A stretch of DNA of 64,000 nucleotides from positions 3,348,001-3,412,000 of the forward strand of contig NZ_JAJVCN010000001.1 of assembly GCF_021390435.2 (NCBI RefSeq), in the 5' to 3' direction. The DNA comes from Kibdelosporangium philippinense (GTDB lineage Bacteria; Actinomycetota; Actinomycetes; Mycobacteriales; Pseudonocardiaceae). This document shows positions 60,726 to 64,000 of the stretch, one piece after another. A program made the position numbers and the translations under genes. Positions within the stretch are counted from its first letter, which is position 1; the number at the start of each line of letters is the position of its first letter. The notes beneath the pieces were generated by a model, which was not told the DNA's origin, did no database searches, and was given only the letters and a program-made list of their open reading frames with translations.

Positions 60726-62192
60726 TACGACAGCAGCACAGTGTGATCTTGGTGCGGGGTCGTGATCATGGGTGCGGCCACCGCGTGATCAACTTCGAGG
60801 TGTGATTGGACTCGAGGAAGACGCGGTGGCCGCGTCGGAGACTGTAGTAGACGAGGGTTTCGCCCGCTGGCAGGCCGGGTTTGACGACATGTTCGCGCTG
60901 GTAGCTGGCCGGTTCGCGCAGGCCGATTCGCGTGCCCGTGCTCAGAAGTACCTACTAGGGCTGCTGTCTGGTGTGGAGCGCAAGAACTCCTGGTCGTTGG
61001 CGGAGCTCGCCGGGGACAGCAGCCCGGACGGCATGCAGCGCCTGCTGAACTTCTACCGCTGGGACGCCGAGGCGGTGCGCGACGATGTGCGTGGCTACGT
61101 GCTGGCGCATCTGGATGACCCGAGTGGGGTGTTCGTCGGCGACGAGACCGGATTCATCAAGAAGGGCACCAAATCCGCGGGTGTGCAACGCCAGTACACC
61201 GGCACCTCGGGCAAGATCGACAACTGTCAGGTCGGCGTGTTTCTGACCTATGTCTCCCGGCATGGCCGGGCGTTGATCGACCGGGAGCTCTACCTGCCGC
61301 AGAAGTCCTGGTGCGCCGACCGGGATCGCTGTCGCGAGGCCGGGATCGACGACGAGGTCGAGTTCGCGACCAAACCCCAGCTGGCCTGCCGGATGCTCGC
61401 CCGGCTGCTGGACGCCGGGGTCACAGTGGGCTGGTTCACCGCGGACGAGCTCTACGGCGACAACCCAGCCCTACGCAACTGGCTGGCCGAGCAGGCAGTG
61501 AACTACGTGCTGGCCGTGTCGTGCGATCACCTGCTGACCACGCCGACCGGCCCGGTACGAGCGGACGTGCTGACCGGCCAGGCGCCGGCACGGGGCTGGC
61601 AGCGGCTCTCCGCCGGGCGGGGCAGCAAAGGCCACCGCTTGTATGACTGGCTGCTGATCGATCCCGGTCCCGGCGAGCGGCACCACCTGCTGGTGCGCCG
61701 CTCGATCACCGACCCGACCGACCTGGCCTACTACGTCTGCCACGCTGGCAACCCCGTGCCGCTGGCCGAGTTGGTCCGGGTGGCCGGATCCCGCTGGGCG
61801 GTGGAGGAAACCTTCCAGTTCGCCAAGAACGAGACCGGCCTGGATCACTACCAAGTCCGCAAGTACATCGCGTGGTACCGGCACATCACCCTGGCCATGC
61901 TCGCCGCGGCGTTCCTGGCCGTGACCGCCCATACTGAACGCATCCGCACCCCACCACCGCCCCATCCGGCGCCGGAAAAGGGGGCGCCAGAACCGATCCT
62001 GATCGGCTGATCCCGTTATCCTGCAACGAAATCCGACGACTCTGGGCCACCCTCACCCGTCCAGTACATCCCCGAGCACACATCCAGCACTGGTCTACCT
62101 GGCGCCGACGCCACCAAACCCGCGCCCGTCACAGCCACTACCAGCGACAACACCGCACATATCAACAGGCATAACACTGTGCTGCTGTCGTA
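60726..62192 (+). mobile_element. IS701-family insertion sequence, 1467 bp
   Basis: Perfect 19-bp terminal inverted repeats, TACGACAGCAGCACAGTGT. The flanking tetranucleotides are TTAA (60722-60725) and CTAA (62193-62196). Both fit the YTAR target of this family but differ, so this copy lacks a matching duplication. The left flank is an iclR remnant and the right an acylase remnant. Confidence 0.85.
60802..62010 (+). CDS. IS701-family transposase, C-terminus altered
   Basis: 402 residues from GTG 60802. The DDE core includes FVGDETGFIKKGTKS, VGWFTADELYGDN and SRWAVEETFQFAKNETGLDH. It ends EPILIG. The expected continuation, PLSCNEIRRLWATLTRP, is found in another frame immediately after, offset by 8 extra bases (GGCTGATC) at about 62002-62009. 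The catalytic core is intact but the usual C-terminal tail of about 50 residues is lost. Confidence 0.82.
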   Translation: MIGLEEDAVAASETVVDEGFARWQAGFDDMFALVAGRFAQADSRARAQKYLLGLLSGVERKNSWSLAELAGDSSPDGMQRLLNFYRWDAEAVRDDVRGYVLAHLDDPSGVFVGDETGFIKKGTKSAGVQRQYTGTSGKIDNCQVGVFLTYVSRHGRALIDRELYLPQKSWCADRDRCREAGIDDEVEFATKPQLACRMLARLLDAGVTVGWFTADELYGDNPALRNWLAEQAVNYVLAVSCDHLLTTPTGPVRADVLTGQAPARGWQRLSAGRGSKGHRLYDWLLIDPGPGERHHLLVRRSITDPTDLAYYVCHAGNPVPLAELVRVAGSRWAVEETFQFAKNETGLDHYQVRKYIAWYRHITLAMLAAAFLAVTAHTERIRTPPPPHPAPEKGAPEPILIG

Positions 62193-63849
62193 CTAACCGC
62201 CGCGCGACCAGCGACACCTGATCGCCCTGCAGACGCATGGAATCCGCGACCGTTCCCCGCTGGGACTTCGCCAGCGTTTCCACGATCCGCTGATGCCGAG
62301 CGGGATACGTCCACTCGAAACCGAGTGGGTAGGGATAGTTCGGCGGCAGGTTGAACTCGTTGGCTGTGGCGATGAATCCCTCGGTGGGGTTGTACGAGCG
62401 CGGCAGGATGTCGCCGTTGTAGAACCCGTCCCATTCGTAGCGGCCGTCTCCTGGGATTGGCATCAGGCCGTCATATCCGCGCCGGATCGGCGCCAGCCCG
62501 CCTGGCACCCAGCCGATGTTGCCGTGGACGTCCGCGTAGACCTGGTTTTCGGTCGGCGCGCCCCAGTCGCGCATCGCGTCGGTGAATTGGGTGAAGTTCT
62601 TGGCCGTCATGTACTTCTGGCTGCCGTAGTACGGGCTCATCCCCGGCTGTAACCAGGCTGTGCGTACGGCGTAGGCCCGGGTGCCGTCGACTGCGATCAC
62701 CGGACCGTGCCTGGTGTACGACAGTTCGACCTGACGCGCGGGCTCACCGGCCACAGATACCTTCTCTGTGCTGGTCCGGAGGCGTTCCCAGCCGTCGCCG
62801 TAGCGATATCGGCTGTGGTCATTGGGGTCCAACTGGTAGACGTAGAGATCTTCTTGGTCCATCGGCATGACAGTCAGCCCGAACGCGATGGTCCCGTTGT
62901 GCCCGATCGAGATCCCGGGCAAGAATGGTTCGTTGGCGCCAATGACATTCATCCCAGGCGCGACCAACTGGGAGATGTAACGCAGCGATGGCGCCGAATA
63001 CACGCGGTGCGGGTCGTTGGCCAGGATCGGACGACCAGTCGCGGTCCGCTTTGGCGCGACGACCCAGTTGTTGCTGCCCTCCAAGGCTTCGTCAGGTTGG
63101 GACGGCAACGCACGGACCTGCCCGTTGGCGAACGTCACCTCCTGCGTCGCCAACTGGAACACCCGCAGCACGTCACTCGGCAGCGCACAGGGATCGAAAC
63201 CAACAGGAACAACCGTTTCCCGTTTGGGCTTGAGCGACACGCGCACCAGGTCAGCGGGCAGACCAGCCACGCACGCAACCTTTGACCTCGCCACCTCACT
63301 GGTGAGATTTCTGGTCAGCCCATGGCTGCGGATCCGGACGATATCCGTTGCTTCCCAGTGGTCCGGGGTGTAACCGAGGATCCGGAACTCCTCAGGCATG
63401 GCCTCAGGATGCCTGCCGAGCCAGTCGACATAGGCATTGATCCCCTGCGTGAAACGACTGGCCGCGAGCTCGGCGTTGGGGCCGTAGCTGTCCCATTCCC
63501 GCCGCATGTCCCCGCGATACAGGAACAATCGCGCGGCCCGATCCTGCTCCACATAGGACGGACCAAGGACCTCGGACAGCTTGCCGAGGCCGCGCCGACG
63601 CCACAGGTCAATCTGGAACAACCGCTCACGCGCGGCGTTGAATCCCTGTGCGAGGAAGGCATCCGCGACAGACTCGGCGTACATGTGCGGAACACCCCAG
63701 CGGTCCACCACAAGCTGAACCGGCTGCCGTAAACCAGGAATGCTGAATCTTTCCAGCTGTGTCGCCATGGCTGGCGTCACACCGAACACCAAGCCGAGAA
63801 CGAAGATCACGACCACAAGTCGCTTGCTGAGCCTCCGTCGGGTCACCAT
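62193..63849 (-). pseudogene. Penicillin acylase family N-terminal nucleophile hydrolase, 3'-truncated
   Basis: A signal peptide (VVVIFVLGLVFGVTPAMA) is followed by the alpha-subunit region and the self-cleavage site Gly258-Ser259 (EGSNNWVVAP), Ser259 being the nucleophile. Native sequence ends at about residue 551 (DQVSLVARRL); the rest of the open frame to 62095 is IS701 terminal DNA. The family is usually about 750-800 residues, so roughly 200 are missing. Related enzymes deacylate lipopeptides, penicillins or quorum signals. Probably inactive. Confidence 0.82.
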
Positions 63850-64000
63850 CTCGTTCTACTCGGTAACCATCACATGAACAACACTGGTCGCCGCTTCCTG
63901 CCCGCCCGGGAACGACGACACGCACCGACGGTCCCGGCGACCAACTGCCCAATAAGGACTGACACAAGGGCTTTGTGTCGCCAGTGGCCACGCCGGTCAT
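63850..64000. other. Upstream region of the acylase, no gene seen
   Basis: The right edge holds the acylase promoter region. The open frame on the minus strand here overlaps the acylase N-terminus out of frame and looks spurious. Confidence 0.4.

Noticed and set aside
63626..64000. A 124-codon frame at the right edge
   Set aside because: It overlaps the acylase N-terminus out of frame and lacks a ribosome site or domain.
1..64000. tRNA, rRNA or riboswitch genes
   Set aside because: No tRNA cloverleaf with a recognisable T-loop, no rRNA sequence and no conserved riboswitch core was seen by reading; a covariance-model scan would be decisive.

Overview
The window is chromosomal DNA from a high-GC actinomycete, most likely a Pseudonocardiaceae-type organism. 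Evidence for this is the strong third-position G/C bias, frequent GTG and TTG starts, a mycothiol-type maleylpyruvate isomerase, SARP, LAL and StrR-type regulators, and a multi-gene sugar ABC operon without its own ATPase. The family-level call is an inference. No tRNA, rRNA or CRISPR array was seen.

Layout. 1-2.3 kb: the 3' part of an AraC/AlkA-type fusion and an epoxide-hydrolase-like protein. 2.2-10.8 kb: an oligosaccharide uptake locus with an intracellular debranching-type glycosidase, a LacI regulator, a lipoprotein binding protein, two permeases and a secreted glycosidase. The last four overlap by GTGA, and a perfect 16-bp palindrome sits in the divergent promoter. 10.8-20.3 kb: small secreted proteins, a narG remnant, a DJ-1/PfpI protein, an S9 peptidase, an AraC/NmrA pair, an ECF sigma factor with a hydrolase, and a LuxR-type regulator. 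20.3-23.9 kb: a TIGR04141/DUF6119-like gene cut by an IS, then a Uma2 nuclease. 24-30.5 kb: thioredoxin, a methyltransferase and a gentisate-type ring-cleavage locus (IclR, aldehyde dehydrogenase, dioxygenase, fumarylpyruvate hydrolase, mycothiol-dependent isomerase, DoxX).

30.5-39.9 kb is the most interesting region. It holds a SARP regulator, then a divergent tight operon of Fe(II)/2-oxoglutarate oxygenase, DUF6271, PLP decarboxylase, GNAT acetyltransferase and MFS exporter, closed by a StrR/NovG-type regulator gene. Two StrR-like boxes and a good sigma-70-like promoter lie in front of the oxygenase. I read this as a compact, probably undescribed amino-acid-derived metabolite cluster. A 162-bp MITE has landed exactly between the DUF6271 and decarboxylase genes.

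40.2-47.9 kb: a large HTH-STAND-WD40 protein opposite a LAL-type regulator, then a DUF2252 protein. 47.9-55.1 kb: a poly-gamma-glutamate synthesis locus (pgsB, pgsC, NlpC/P60, double-sensor membrane protein) whose pgsB is split by an IS3-family element. 55.1-64 kb is a zone of gene decay: a frameshifted hydrolase, an M15 dipeptidase gene split by an IS630 element, a dehydratase/Lrp pair fused head to head by an apparent deletion, and an IS701 element joining truncated iclR and acylase genes. For three of the insertions the target duplication can be removed on paper and the host reading frame is restored exactly, so these look like recent events.
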